From Quillaja saponaria (taxonomy: Eukaryota > Streptophyta > Magnoliopsida > Fabales > Quillajaceae), in assembly GCA_029379385.1 (NCBI GenBank), contig CM055618.1:1002134-1066133 (forward strand): a stretch of DNA of 64,000 nucleotides, written 5' to 3'. Made by a program: the position numbers and the translations under genes. A model generated the notes under the pieces. The model made no database searches and was not told the DNA's origin. It worked only from the letters and a program-made list of their open reading frames with translations. Below are positions 1 through 12,290 of the stretch, in pieces (the stretch's first letter is position 1; every line of letters begins with the position of its first letter).

Positions 1-320
1 CTCTATTTTGAAGTTGTAGCTGGCATATGGAGGTGGGCTGAGTGGATGGAAAAACCAGATTTACTAAATTCGATTTCTCAAAAACTGTCCACCTTGGATG
101 AAAGAGAGAAGAAGGGACTGTGTAGAAGTTATGTAAGAGAGAAATACTGTGTAGGAGAGAGAAAGAGAATCTACTAAGTCCGGTTTCTAATTTTTGCCAT
201 ATTTTAGATATTTAATTTTTATATCTATTATTTTAGATAAAAATATTGAGAGTTAGACGTATTTATCCACAAATCTTGCAACGAGTACCTAACTTTGGAG
301 ACCTCTTTTCAGAACACATC
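1..320. other. intergenic, no gene seen
   Basis: AT-rich DNA without a convincing coding frame. The short open frames here lack codon bias or recognisable protein motifs. Confidence 0.6.
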
Positions 321-480
321 ATTTGGCTGCACACGTGGCAATTGCATTCCATATTACTCGGGGCTCGTCAGATTAAACCCTCTCCGACAACTGCAAGGAA
401 TCACACTAATCATGCATTTGGCTGCACCACGTGGCAATTGCAATTTTCCTATTAACTCGGGGCATTGCGGTCAGATTTAA
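321..480 (+). repeat. direct repeat carrying G-box/ABRE cores
   Basis: Two imperfect copies of a roughly 60 bp unit lie at about 321-377 and 416-480. Both contain ATTTGGCTGCA, then CACGTGGCAATTGCA, then a CTCGGGG stretch and CAGATT. Each copy contains the ACGTGGC core recognised by plant bZIP factors (G-box/ABRE). No gene can be assigned downstream, so a promoter role is only a possibility; it may be a transposon remnant. Confidence 0.5.
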
Positions 481-1168
481 TTAAAAAACACCTCTTAACC
501 GACTAAACCGAGACAAGGAATCCGTTGTGTTTATGCACTAATGGAAGTATGTATGAAACGGAGCGGTCTTTATAAGCAAAGTCTATACTCAATCCTGATT
601 GCCAAATAGAGATGAAGAGCTAAAATTAATTTACAACTTCAAGTAACATACAACGGTGCAGTAAAGGATGAGGAACATGTTGGGTTCACTTAAGGTGATC
701 ATTTAAAAAAATTTTCTTTGAGGGGCAAAATATTTACATACGTCCCCTGTATGCATGTATAATCAAATGTCTATGTTTTTAAAAGTAAAATAAAAAACCC
801 TCAGTTCTAATTTTTTATTCCAATTTACAATGGAAGGATATACAAGGTATATTGTATTCCCAATTTTACAAATTTCGGATTTTAATCCAAATACAATTTT
901 CTCTCTCATTAAATTGAGACCCTTCCTTCTCCAATTTCTATTTCCACTGTTTCTTACGCTTCCTCATTACCTTTTTGAGCTGATGTTTCTCATTACAAGA
1001 GCTCACCAAAGAAATTTTTTTTTTTTTTTTTTTTTTTTGCTTTTGTTTTTTTAAGTACATATTCTAGTTCATCCTCATTAGCTGTGTGCAGAAAAGGAAA
1101 TATATATTTCTCTTTAAAAAATGAGGCAATGTATACCATTCATTTAAGGATACATTTCCTTCACATAA
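481..1168. other. intergenic, AT-rich, poly-T tract
   Basis: No gene is recognisable. A T-rich run lies at about 1014-1038. The open frame over 830-1054 ends in a phenylalanine run encoded by this tract and is an artefact. Confidence 0.6.
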
Positions 1169-1173
1169 CTAAA

Positions 1174-2836
1174 TGTTAGGAATCAGTGTAAAATATGACA
1201 ATTATATACGTAGCGAAATTTAAAATTTTGATTCTTTTAACCTGAAATCACCTTATGATTATATGAAAGATCCTAATTATAGTTTAACATCCTAATTATA
1301 GTTTAACAATTAAAAAAATAGAGAATTGTGTACCTCCGAGGTTTTTAATTCTTTCATCTTATTCTTGATCGGCGTTCACTCCTTCGTTGATTCATCAAGA
1401 GCACAGCAACGACACATGTGTCCCGTCTGTAAGTGTATCCACAAAACGAATCCAACTAAGAATCTTCATGCTTGAAGATGAAAGGGGCTATCAAGGGATT
1501 CCTTGGATTTTAGGCTCTCTATACAGAACGTACAATTATTTTTCTCTTCTATTTCTTTCTAGTTTGTTAAGTCTTTTATTTATAAAGACTAGCCACCTCC
1601 TTATATATTGGACAATCCTAACACATTAGGGATTATACCTAACATTAGGATTTAATCATAATTAAATCTAATGCCTAATAAACTATAATAATTACATAAT
1701 TGCTCCAAAACTCTCCTTAGTTGAATATCGTCATTTTGTGTGTGACCCCTTAAGTTCAAACTATAGATGGCAATAAGCATGTAACTTTTACATATTTATT
1801 ACTAGACCCTGTCCAATTAAATTAGAACTCATTCTAATTATTTAAATTAAAAACTCTTTTTAATTCACCTTTTAATTAAGATTAAATAATTAATTATCAG
1901 GGTTTCCTACAAGTTAAGATTGGTGCCTAACAGCACATGATGACTACCCATAATAGTATGAATATGGCTGTAAACCTTTTGAACCTTTCTGTTAACAATT
2001 ACCATGCAATTCAATCCTTCTATCATGCAATGTCCCAATTAAATCTATTTGGGTATGGAAATAATGTCAAACCCTAAATTTAATCATATGTGTCTAATCT
2101 TAAGATTATGACTTCATTGGAAAAATTAGAAACTCATATTCTAATATCCACTTTGTTATGGCCATAAACTTTAAGTTAAATCTTTTATAGACCACATAGG
2201 ACATTCTCTCTTTTCTACTAAGAGTAATAGATCCTTTATTGCACATTCACATACCTTTATATGCAAGTGATTATACCCAATTACTACTTCTTAGGTGACT
2301 TATTAATAGAGTCAGAAATAGTATCAAAGTATAATGACGTACATACAAGATAATTATGATGTCTCAAGTCAAAGGACTATTTGCACAACTGTAACATAAG
2401 AACCACTTATTGACATGTAGAGAAAGTCCATATAGGTGTTCTCTGTTGAGTCAATTCAGTGAACTCATTTTCTAATGAGCACCTACATATCTGCCTTAGT
2501 ATCTCATAAACAAGTGATTATGTGATCAGCCACCTTCAACTATTTGAGTCAACTAGATATGTACTAATCTATCCGGATTCACTAATGCCCTACTTAGTGA
2601 TCCTATGATTAGGAACATTTAAGAATTAAGCTTAAAGGAAATATATCTCATTAGCATGATCCCATCATGATACTTATTTCCATTACTTTAATTCTTTAGG
2701 CTCATGATGGTTAATTACTAACTCCTATACATGATAATATTTGCCACTTATATTTATTAATAATATGAATAAGATTGTATATAAAATAATATGCTATAAC
2801 ATTACATGTCATTGGCTTTAGGACATACTACTAACA
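1174..2836. mobile_element. candidate solo LTR, 1.66 kb
   Basis: The segment begins TGTTAGGAATC and ends CTACTAACA, giving the LTR hallmark TG...CA and a matching terminal inverted repeat (TGTTAG/CTAACA). The five bases before it (CTAAA, 1169-1173) and after it (CAAAA, 2837-2841) match at four of five positions, as expected for an old target duplication. It contains no coding frame. The type resembles non-autonomous or solo plant LTRs; the family is not identified and the boundaries are inferred only from the ends. Confidence 0.5.
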
Positions 2837-2841
2837 CAAAA

Positions 2842-3434
2842 TGGGACTAGTGATTCCAGAAGAATCTTGCTAATTGTTTATGGAGATTAAATTTAGCCAT
2901 TAAAGAAGACAAAGCCACTCTCTTTCTCTCTCTAGTATGTTAGAGTTTCAAACCTAGAGTGTTCTATAATTTCATCAATTGTTTTATTAATACTATAAGG
3001 TGGGAGACCATAAGTAAGACTGTAATTCATATTGAATAGTTTTGAATACTCGATTAGTTGTATTTGTATTTTAATTCAACTATTGAATTCAATTTCAAAT
3101 TCGAATACCTCTTTAAAATGATATATGAATTTGAATTTGATGAATATTCAAATTCGAATATTTTGCAATTTTCATCATATAAAATAATATTTGTCAAAAA
3201 AATTTATGTTTAAACTTTAAAATATAGATATATAAAATAAAACTAAGTAATTTAAAATCTGAGTGTGAATATTTAAATTAAATAATAATTATAAAAAAAA
3301 CGGCAAGTACCACTGTAACCCTAGCCCTAAATTCTAATATTTTATAAGAGTTGTTAAAAAGATTAAGAGCATTCTATTTGGTAGAATTTCTAAAACAATT
3401 CAAAGGATCCAAATCCAAAGTAAAAATGATAAAT

Positions 3435-3465
<31 letters not shown>

Positions 3466-4177
3466 TTATAATTTAAAATAAATATAAATAATTATATAAA
3501 ATTTATAAATAAATGTAATTATTTTTTGAATTAATATCAAATAGTTAATCGTATACTTAATCAAATTATTTGATTGAATTTCAAATCCAATATTATATCA
3601 TTTGAATTGGATTTAAAATTTAAATTCAACCTCTAAAAAGTATTTTCATTTAATTTGAACTCATATGGAAATTAACTTCAAACTTGAATAATTAAATCAA
3701 ATTTGAATTTAAATATCGAATTGTATGATTTAAATTCCAGCCTTAACTATAAGGGTCTTCTTTCCACTATAATAGTATAGATATAGATATCGATAATAAT
3801 TATAGAACTCCTTATAATAAAGATAATGATATTTGTATTATTAGTTAACTAATTTAAATTTGTTTGGAACATTAAAAAACAATTATCAGTAAAAAAATGA
3901 ATTGAAGGGGAGTAATAGCATTATGCTCTAATGTAAATACTTCAAGCCTAATATATAGGGGCACATTAATTAGTGGTTCACCTTCATTCTGTATCTTCTA
4001 AGAAGATGAATTTTCACATTTATGGTCCAGTTCATATTCCAGTGCATATTGATATAAGATTAATGATTTGTTATCGAATCAACCCAGGTATTCTTAAATT
4101 AAAATTGTTTCACAAATTTATGATATCTCATCTTCTTTAATTTAATATCATCTGTGACATAATTATTATTTGTAGAT
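2842..4177. other. AT-rich intergenic DNA
   Basis: Very AT-rich sequence with many ATTTAAATT-type blocks and a (TA)n microsatellite at about 3439-3460. No gene or transposon end is recognisable. Confidence 0.6.
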
Positions 4178-4283
4178 TCAGCTGTGATCAAGGCTGTTAT
4201 ATTAATTCTTTAGGCTTATAGACCTGGATAATTTTGCACAAATTTGGCTTATGAAATAATGCGTTTTGAAGCTCTATTGTTAC
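4178..4283 (+). repeat. left part of degenerate tandem array
   Basis: This contains GATTCAGCTGTGATCAAGGC and then the block GGCTTATGAAATAATGCGTTTTGAA...CTCTATTGTTAC. The second block recurs at about 9381-9423 as GCCTTATGAAACAATGCGTTTTGAA...CTCTGTTGTTAC, so this is one unit of the array that continues at 9189 and 11818. The hAT element inserted at its TTGTTAC. Confidence 0.6.
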
Positions 4284-4305
4284 CAAGGAACAAAACTTCG
4301 TGTCG
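4284..4305 (+). repeat. hAT left terminal inverted repeat
   Basis: It matches the complement of 9167-9188 at 19 of 22 positions and lies directly inside the 8 bp target duplication. Confidence 0.85.
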
Positions 4306-5519
4306 ATTTGCCCGTTTCGGGCGAATCGATTCGGTTTCCACACATATGAAAATGAATCACATATACAGAAACTAATGCTTGTAGTTTTGGTGGAAACGAA
4401 GCCAATTCCATCGTTTCCAATTAAAACGAATCAACACAAAGGTACCAAAATTCCAAAATTGCAGGTCTATAGGTATGAAAAGGGCAAGAAAAAGAAAAAG
4501 CAAAAGCAAAAGCAGAAAAATTTGAAAAAAAAAAGGTAGTAGATAATTGAAGGAAGAGATACTTATCTGTTTTTGAAGAAGAGGATGGAAAAACAAGTTC
4601 GCACTTTGCAGGAGTGAGAGAGGCAATTCTCTTGCAGGAGCTGGAGTCAATCGGGTGTAAAGTTTGGACTGTTAGAGACGAAGTTGAAGAAGAAAGAGTT
4701 GCAGAGTTCCAGACTTCCAGTTGCAGAGGTGTCGCTGGAGAGAAGAGGCAGAGAGTAGAGAGAAGGGCTGCGATGCGTGCTCATATTTATGTATTTTTTT
4801 TTTTTCTGTTTTGTAATTAGTATATTGGGCTGGGTTGGGCTTAAAATTTGTTAATCAATTTTTTTTCTTTTTTTTTTCTTTTCCTTGTTTTGACAATAAA
4901 TTCATATATATATATATATATCAAAATATATATATTGGACTTTTTATTTTAAAGTTAGTTTAATTATTGAAATAGTGAAAAAAATTAAAAAATATTTGTT
5001 TATATATGTTTATTAACTTAGAATATTAGTAAATATGAATAAGTTAGAAAATAATTTTTATGTCATTAATTTGTAACATTAGTAAATATGAATTAATTAG
5101 ATTTTTTTTTTAAATTTCAATTATTAGTATTTATTTATAGATAGCATAAACAATGAGGTTTTTATTTTAAAGTTAGTTTAATTTTTAAAATAGTGAAAAA
5201 AACAATAGATATCAATTATTTATATATGTTCATTAACTAAGAACATTAGTAGACATGAATTATTTATAAAATAATTTTTAAATTCATTATCCTATAACAT
5301 CAGTAAATATGACTTAATTAGAAAATATATTTTTTAATTATTTTTTCTATCAATTTAATTTATTTAAATTTTCAACTATTGTAATTTATATAATTTCAAT
5401 TATTTTTTTTTATTTAATTTCAATTATTATCTTTTTTTTCCTATCAATTTAATTTATTTAAATTTTTAGTACAATTTAATTAGATTATATGTTTATATTT
5501 TTACAGTTCAAAATAAAAG

Positions 5520-8500
5520 ATGACTTCTTCTTCCTCAAAAGGTAAACAATTGGCTATTGAAGAGCCATGATCCAAAAAGAAAAAGGCTGATGATATTGGA
5601 TGGTTTTATTTTGAAAGAATATGTGATAATCGTCAGCAAGTAATTTGCAATTTTTGTGAAAAGCAAATTAAGGGATGAGGTATAGCTCGAGGCAAACAAC
5701 ATTTAGCTAGAAGTTATCCAAATGTGGCAAAGTGTGAGAAATGTTCCATGAAAATTTCTAAACAAGTGAGATTGCACTTGAAAGAGAAGAAATAAGAGAA
5801 TGAAAAAATAAAAGAAATAAGAGGTGAAATGAGAGAAAATTTAATGAGTGGGGCAAGGAGAAGAGTGGGGATTAGAGAAGAAAATATTGATGACACAGAT
5901 GATGATATGAGCATACAGGAAAGACAAGATCTTCAATATACAACGAATTTATCAATTCAATATATATATATATATATATATGGCAGAACAAGGATATTGG
6001 CAAGTTCCACATCCAAGGATAGAGCCTACACGAACTCGAAATTTAAGTCGCACTCAGAAAGTGAAAGAAGGTTTTGAAAAGTTTATTAGGAGAGAAAAAG
6101 GCCTAAGCAAAGAAGAGATAGATCCAAGCATATATAGGCAACAAGATGTTTACCAACAAAAGTTGAAAAACATGTGGAATCCAAAAAAGTGGGCAAAGTC
6201 AGCAAAGCATGCAATTGGAAAATTCTTTATTTATCAAAATATTGCTCTTAACAAAGCACAAGGGTCATATTATCAGTGTATGATTGATGACATTGCACAT
6301 GCAGGGGTTGAAGTTGAAAGGCCTACTCCTTATAAAATCGGTGGTCCTATTTTGGATGATGAGATAGAGGAATTAAAGGAATATATTGATGAATTTAAAA
6401 AGAAATGGGAGGTTTATGGAGTGACTCTAATGTGTGAGGGATGGAATATATATAACCCATTTGTCAATAACAAACTTTTTGATTTATTGTGATGGAAAGA
6501 CAGTTTTTCACAAATCAGTAGATACAGCAGCAATTGACAAAGATGCTAATTATCTTTTCCAGTTAATGGATGAGGTTGTTCAAGAGATTGGTGAAAAATA
6601 TGTAGTTCAAATCATCACAAATAATCAATCTTCATACAAAAGGGCTACAGAGTTATTGATGGATAGAAAACCACATTTATATTCGACATCGTGTGCTGCA
6701 CATTCTCTTGATTTGGTATTACGCGACTTTGTGAAATTCAAAAGTGTTTCACCTATTTTAGAGCAAGCAAAGAAGTGCACAAATTTCATTTACAATTATG
6801 AAAAAGTTCTTCATTTGATGAGGCAACATTGCACAGGTGAATTGATACGGCCAACTCAAACAAGATTTGCCATAAATTATATTGCTCTTGAAAGTCTTCT
6901 ACAACATTAGAATGGCTTACAAAGAATGATGACTTCAGATAAATAAGCAATGAGTGCATCTAGTAAGGATCTAATTGGGAAGAAAGTTTGTCAAAATCTT
7001 ATGAATTCTAAGTTCTGGAAAAGAGCTAAAAAAATTGTTAGCATACATGCTCCAATTGCAAAAGTACTGAGAATGGTTGATAGGGAGAAATTAGTAACCA
7101 TGCCATATGTATATGCAGCAATGATAAAAGCAAAAGAATAAATACAAGAAATTTCCCCAAATTCTTGTAAAAAGTATATTTATGTCATTGATGAACGTTG
7201 TCAGAAGCAGATAATATCTCGTATTCATATAGCAAGTAAGTAATGAATATATATTCTAGTTATGTATAATTTTGCTTATGACTTGATATTCTAAACATAC
7301 CTCTAACTTGTGTTATATTTTCATTTTTTAAAAACAAAATAGAATATTACTTGAATCCCACATACCAATATAGTGAAAATATTGGGGATTTACCAGAGTT
7401 GATAAATGCACTTAAAGATGTGGTTAATAGAATCGAACCAAGCAGTACAATAGCTTCTCATGCACTAGTAGAGGTAATAAGAAATGTTCAATAGTATTGA
7501 ATTTTATCTATACTTGTTGCTATAAAAAATTAACAATTTATTTGTTAATAGGTTAAAATTTTTCGAGAGGCCATGCATAGATTTTCAAGTCAACTAGCTG
7601 TTAAAGGAAGGGAAAAAACTGATCCAGGTAACTTGATCTTATTTAATAACTTTATTTCATTAATACAATTTTTAGTTAATGGTATAATAATAATATATTT
7701 TTCACAACTGAATGGTGGTTTTTGTATGGAACGGATGCTCCAAATTTGAGAAAGATTGCATTAAAAGTATTGTCATAGACAAGTTCATCTAGTGGGTGTG
7801 AAAGAAATTGGAGTACATTTGTTCTTATTCACACAAAAGTACGTAACCAACTTAACTATGAAAAACTAGAGAAGCTTGTTTATGCACAATAAAACATGAG
7901 GTTGAAATTGAAGCATATTATGAAAGAGAAAAGTAGGGAAAATGTTGATTTCAAAGCAATAGATTTAACCACTTTGTTTGAAGATAATGAAGGTCTTTCT
8001 GAATGGTTAGATGATCCTGGAGATATATTATTGGATGAATGTGATGGTTATGGCCAACCAACTAGGCCAAATGCTTATTTAGCCACTTTTGCTAATCGTT
8101 GGTCAGATACACAAGATCAATCACAAGCACATGGTATGGGAACGCAAACAAGAAGAACCCAAATAGCTGATGATGAAAAGTTTGAAAATTTAATGAGAGG
8201 ATCCTAACATCGTTCCAGGTATATATTTGTTGATACTGAAGAATAAGAAGAAGAAGATGATGATTATGATAAAAGTGATAATGATAATAGTGATGATAGT
8301 GGAGATGGAGGTAATAATGAAGGAGATGGAAGACAATGCAACAGAGGTAGAAGTTCAGATGCAGTATTCTTTACTGAAGAGCAATGATTTAATTATTGTA
8401 CTCAAGATACTGATCATGGGTATCAACCATTAGGTGAAAATGAAAAGCATTATGGTCGAAGGAAAAAAAGAAATAATGAAAGTCAAATGCAAAATGATGG

Positions 8501-8936
8501 AGATACAGTGATGGTGGATGCTGAAAGTTTGACTTTAGACTTTTCCTCATTTTATTTGGGTGGAACTAACATGCATAAAGATGATTCTTCAACTTATAGT
8601 TCTAGCTATGGATATGGGTCTCAACCATCTAGATATGATGCTTCTCATTTCAATTATGGTTCATTATCCTCTAATTAAGGCTATGATGCATCTTCTGGAT
8701 ATAATACACAATCATCATCTTCTCACTTTGATCATTTTGCTACACAAACTCAGAATTTTGGATACAATATTGAAGATTTTCGGAAATATGTAAGGAAGTA
8801 TGAGACACATTTCTGTCATCACATGAGTTATGATCAGTATTGTAGTTATGTTGAACAATACTATCAATTTCCTCTTAGACAATTTCAATATTCTGGATAT
8901 GCACTTGCTAGACACTCCATAGCTGGTTGGATGTGA
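5520..8936 (+). pseudogene. hAT transposase pseudogene (BED, DUF659, hATC)
   Basis: Degenerate transposase, the enzyme that would cut and reinsert this element. Translation from the ATG at 5520 gives a BED-type zinc-finger region (ICNFCEK followed by a histidine-containing stretch) interrupted by in-frame stops near 5569, 5677 and 5795. An open segment at 5980-6492 leads into the DUF659 domain (GVTLMCEGW), which continues after a frameshift at 6434-6910 (YCDGKTVFHKSVDT). More coding continues at 6950-7141, then intron-like breaks with GT and AG borders at about 7220-7340 and 7460-7550. The hATC dimerisation motif lies at about 7790-7920 (CERNWSTF ... KLEKLVYAQ). An acidic and then Ser/Tyr-rich C-terminal part ends at a TGA at 8934-8936. 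Many stops and shifts show it is inactive. A (TA)n run at 5959-5981 lies in the coding region. Confidence 0.88.
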
Positions 8937-9166
8937 TTGTAATTTAATATTTTTCTTGAATTACTATGTTTATGTTATGATTTTTGCTTTGATATGTATT
9001 TATTAGTACTCTATGTACTAAACTATTCATGTTAGATACTTACAATTATTATAATATGTGTTTTATTATATATTTCTATGTGTTTTCTAAAAAATTAGCG
9101 TTTCTATGTTGTTTCCATACTGTTTCCCGAATCGTTTCTGTTTTTGGGCTTGTCAAAATGATCCCT

Positions 9167-9188
9167 CGAAACGAAACTTTGTTCCTTG
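9167..9188 (-). repeat. hAT right terminal inverted repeat
   Basis: Inverted partner of 4284-4305. It ends GTTCCTTG and is directly followed by the second copy of the 8 bp target sequence. Confidence 0.85.
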
Positions 9189-9428
9189 GTTGTTACCCTA
9201 GCTATTTTCTTCGATCTCTCAATTGTTGTTCTAAGTATTTTTCTCAGCTCTTATTGTCGACCGACTCAGTTGCCCACTTAACTGTTATGTATAACTATGC
9301 TTTGATTATTCAGATTCAATTTTGTTCAAATTAGCTTCATTAAATTTAGCGACCTCGCTGACTTAGATCATTTTGCAATAGTTTGCCTTATGAAACAATG
9401 CGTTTTGAAACTCTGTTGTTACCTCATC
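9189..9428 (+). repeat. degenerate tandem array, middle part
   Basis: It continues the array interrupted by the hAT element: TTGTTACC, a pyrimidine-rich stretch, TCAATTGTTGTTCT, TTTTCTCAGCTC, CGACTCAGTTGCCCAC, then a second CTCTGTTGTTACCTC. It is interrupted at 9429 by a solo LTR and resumes at 11818. Confidence 0.65.
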
Positions 9429-11817
9429 TGTCACGCCCCTAATTTCTAACATAATATTTGGAAAAATGATCGGCCACAAGTCTCACTTGACATCATCAAA
9501 TAAAAATAAAATAAAACTACAAGGCCTTTCAATAATTATACTTAAATCATCCTTAACAATATATAAGTCTTGATAACTGAAAATCTAACGCTTCACAAAT
9601 TCTAAGAAATCACTCAATATTCATTAGGATTACATGTCTCATGCTCCTTTTTTATTCGTACTAAAAATGCAGTATTTATTTGTAAACACAACGTCTAATA
9701 TTCAATATTATAAAGAAATTCAACAAGACACGTTCCAACTAATAAAAGATGACAAATTATGAAAAAATATCCTCCCGCTCCCTCAGCAGTTCGAATTTCG
9801 CACTTATTTATCTGAAAAGGGCATGCAAATATATAATCGATGAGTTTCATAACTCAGTAAGTAAAACTTTAAAACATGTACATAAAAAATAATTAATCAT
9901 CATGTGTACACTTTATATATTTTTCACTACTTACTACATCATATGGTAAAGAGATTAATGTGTAAGCCAGGGTATCTAACAGTCACAATTAGCCCTGTGA
10001 TAAGACCCTACACATGACACATTTAGCCTTGTGACTAGGCCACTCTTGTCATGTTTAACCCCATGAACGGGTCACTACCGTCATGTTTAACCCCATGACC
10101 AGGCCACTATTGCCATGTTTAGCCCTATGGCCGGGCCACTACCGTCATGTTTACCTATTAGACTTCCCTGACTTACCACAGTAACTCTTACACATACTAC
10201 CAACATGTATTAATAATACTTCATAGTCTTAATTAATATAACACTAGCAACCATCATCAATTCTCAGAACAACATAATAATTATCAAACTTCATCATATG
10301 TAATTCACAAGAGTTATGACAATAATACATCTTAAGAAAATACAACAATTTCAATTACAATGTCTGAGAGATAAGAATTACTTACAATTTGCTGTCACAT
10401 AGATATCAATCATACTCACATTCCACATATCACAATTCTTAATCACGTCCTATAAAATTTTATGTGTAACATTATCAAAATAGTACATAAAAACATAATG
10501 TCATTATTTGTATTTAGTATGTTACTAGTATTAACAACTGGCATTATTCATAATAATATCATAGATATTATCATATCTAATCTCTTATTAACATAAGCCT
10601 ATTTAATTTTGCATTAAAAATACATTTATTTTTATCTAAAAGAAACATGACATAAGTTAGCAATTAGATAGATATATTGTGCCTCTTAATTGAGGAGTTA
10701 TATAACTTTTCAAATATTGTTCTTTTTTTTTTCTTATTCTAATAAGAATGTATGACAAAACTAAAAGAACATGGCATGAATATCAAATCTACTATGCAAT
10801 CCACTGAACTAATTAGTGTTTCTAATTAACAAATTCAACATGCAAGAACACTGCCAAAGCAAAAGTCTTTTAACACGTAAATTCACAAACTCACATCCCA
10901 AGAAATTGAACACAGAGCAGTCGATCACTTGTTTCTCGCTAGACTGATTTGAGAACAAAAATTCACCAACATGAGTAAATTAAGCTTCAGATAAAAAAAT
11001 GGAAGTAGCCCCAACTAGCTATTCTTCCTCAGATCAAACTTGATAGATTCAAATCACAGATAAAAGTGGGTCAAAAGTTACACAAACCAACCTTAAGTAT
11101 AGGACACAAAATAAAGGTAAGACCAAGGAAGGCACAAAAAGAATATTTTAAAGAAAAAATGGGAAGAGAAAGCTTAAGGAGAATCTAAAGGAATAAGATG
11201 GAAATCTAAAAATAGAAAAGGAAATTTTTAACTTGCACGTCTTTCCACAGTAGACTACGCTTACCCACAATAAACAAAAGGCTTACAACTCCATGAAGAA
11301 ATGCAAAGCACTTATGATTCTTTGTTCTTAATTCTTATATATGTAAATATGTATATTAAGTATCATGAGACGTCAGGGACTTTCAATGATAACCACATAA
11401 GACAAAACAACTTTCAATAATACATATTTAATCATGACAATAAGAGAAATGCATGAATTCTTAAAATCATAACAAGAATCAATAGGAATTTTAATATTTT
11501 TCTTTATATTTTTATTTTTATTTTTATGATCGACAAGAAAAACTTACTGTCTATCGTAAGCAAATTCTTGATGGATCGAAAACGCCTTTTGGTTCTATGC
11601 CGTTTCCTTCTTCCACCAAAAGTTTCCAGCCGACTGTCTTCCTCTTTTTTTAGCTGCCAATTCTCTAGCTCTGACTCTCCCAAAAAAAAAAAACAAGAGA
11701 ACGTATTTTTCTTTTTTAGTCCCACTTTCTATATAAGTCCTCTTTATTATTTAATCTTATTAATATATATCATTCTGTTATTTTAAAACTCAACCTTATA
11801 TATATTGGCTTGTTACA
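9429..11817. mobile_element. solo LTR of a long-LTR retrotransposon, 2.39 kb
   Basis: It starts TGTCACGCCCC and ends GGCTTGTTACA, with TG...CA and near-inverted TGTCAC/TGTAAC termini. The flanks are a perfect 5 bp duplication, TCATC at 9424-9428 and 11818-11822. No gag or pol sequence lies inside, so this is a solo LTR left by LTR-LTR recombination or an LTR-only derivative. A 32 bp tandem repeat lies inside. The start and end resemble those of the 44219-49596 insertion, suggesting the same Ty3/gypsy-type group, probably in antisense orientation; the family is an inference. Confidence 0.85.
9982..10153 (+). repeat. 32 bp minisatellite inside the solo LTR
   Basis: About five units of 32-34 bp. 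The clearest copies are 10048-10079, 10080-10111 and 10112-10143, each reading like GTCATGTTTAACCCCATG followed by a CCGGGCCACTACC-type half. It lies wholly inside the solo LTR. Confidence 0.8.
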
Positions 11818-12290
11818 TCATCTTTCTCTCAATTGCTATTTCCCTTTCAACACTCAGTTGTAGTTCTTAGTACTTTTCTCAGTTGATTTCATCAATAGAC
11901 TGAGCTGCTCACTCATCCTATTGTGTATAACTATTTTCAAAACTCTGTTGTTACCTTAGCTGTTCTCTTAGCTTGTTATTTTCTTTAAAATCATAGTTAT
12001 TGCTCTCAGTATTTTTCTCAGATCTTCCCATCGATAGACTCAGCAACTCACTCAGCTGTTCTATCTACTGCTATTTTCCTTTAAACGCTCAGTTGTTGTT
12101 CCTAGTACTTTTCTAGGTTGATCTCATCAATAGACTCAGCTGCTCACTCACCTGTTGTGTACAACTCCGAAACTCTGTTGTTACCTCAGCTGGTTTTTTC
12201 CTTTGAATGCTGAGTTGTTGTTTTCAATACTTTTCTCAGCTCTTCTCATCGAGAAATTCAGTTGCTCACTCACCTCAACTAACTCTTTCC
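11818..12290 (+). repeat. degenerate tandem array, right part
   Basis: Three more array units of variable length (about 110-220 bp) follow one another. Each has CTCTGTTGTTACCT, a TTTCCTTT stretch, CTCAGTTGTTGTTC, GTACTTTTCTCAG, CATCAATAGACTCAGCTG and CTCACTCACCTG. The repeated junctions at about 11940-11955 and 12171-12187 fix the unit. No coding potential is seen. Confidence 0.75.

Larger units (their letters stand above)
4284..9188 (+). mobile_element. hAT DNA transposon, 4.9 kb, degenerate
   Basis: A full-length hAT-superfamily element. The ends are inverted repeats: 4284-4305 begins CAAGGAACAAAACTTCGT, and the complement of 9167-9188 begins CAAGGAACAAAGTTTCGT (19 of 22 bases match). It is flanked by an 8 bp duplication with one mismatch, ATTGTTAC (4276-4283) and GTTGTTAC (9189-9196); 8 bp is the hAT signature. 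Between the ends lies a plus-strand transposase gene with BED, DUF659 and hATC signatures, broken by stops and frameshifts. The element is autonomous in structure but coding-dead. Because the target is itself repetitive, part of the apparent duplication could be coincidence, but the paired inverted repeats make the call solid. Confidence 0.9.

Noticed and set aside
830..1054. Open frame with hydrophobic C-terminus
   Set aside because: The hydrophobic run is the translation of a poly-T tract; there is no domain or codon bias.
4300..4650. Overlapping plus and minus open frames at the hAT left end
   Set aside because: Low-complexity Lys/Gln or Leu/Phe strings from the purine-rich subterminal region of the transposon, not genes.
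8227..8793. Plus-strand Met/Ile-rich frames
   Set aside because: They are out-of-frame readings of the acidic and Ser/Tyr-rich C-terminal part of the hAT transposase.
9982..10153. CRISPR-like array
   Set aside because: The units are contiguous, degenerate 32 bp tandem repeats without spacers, inside a plant solo LTR.
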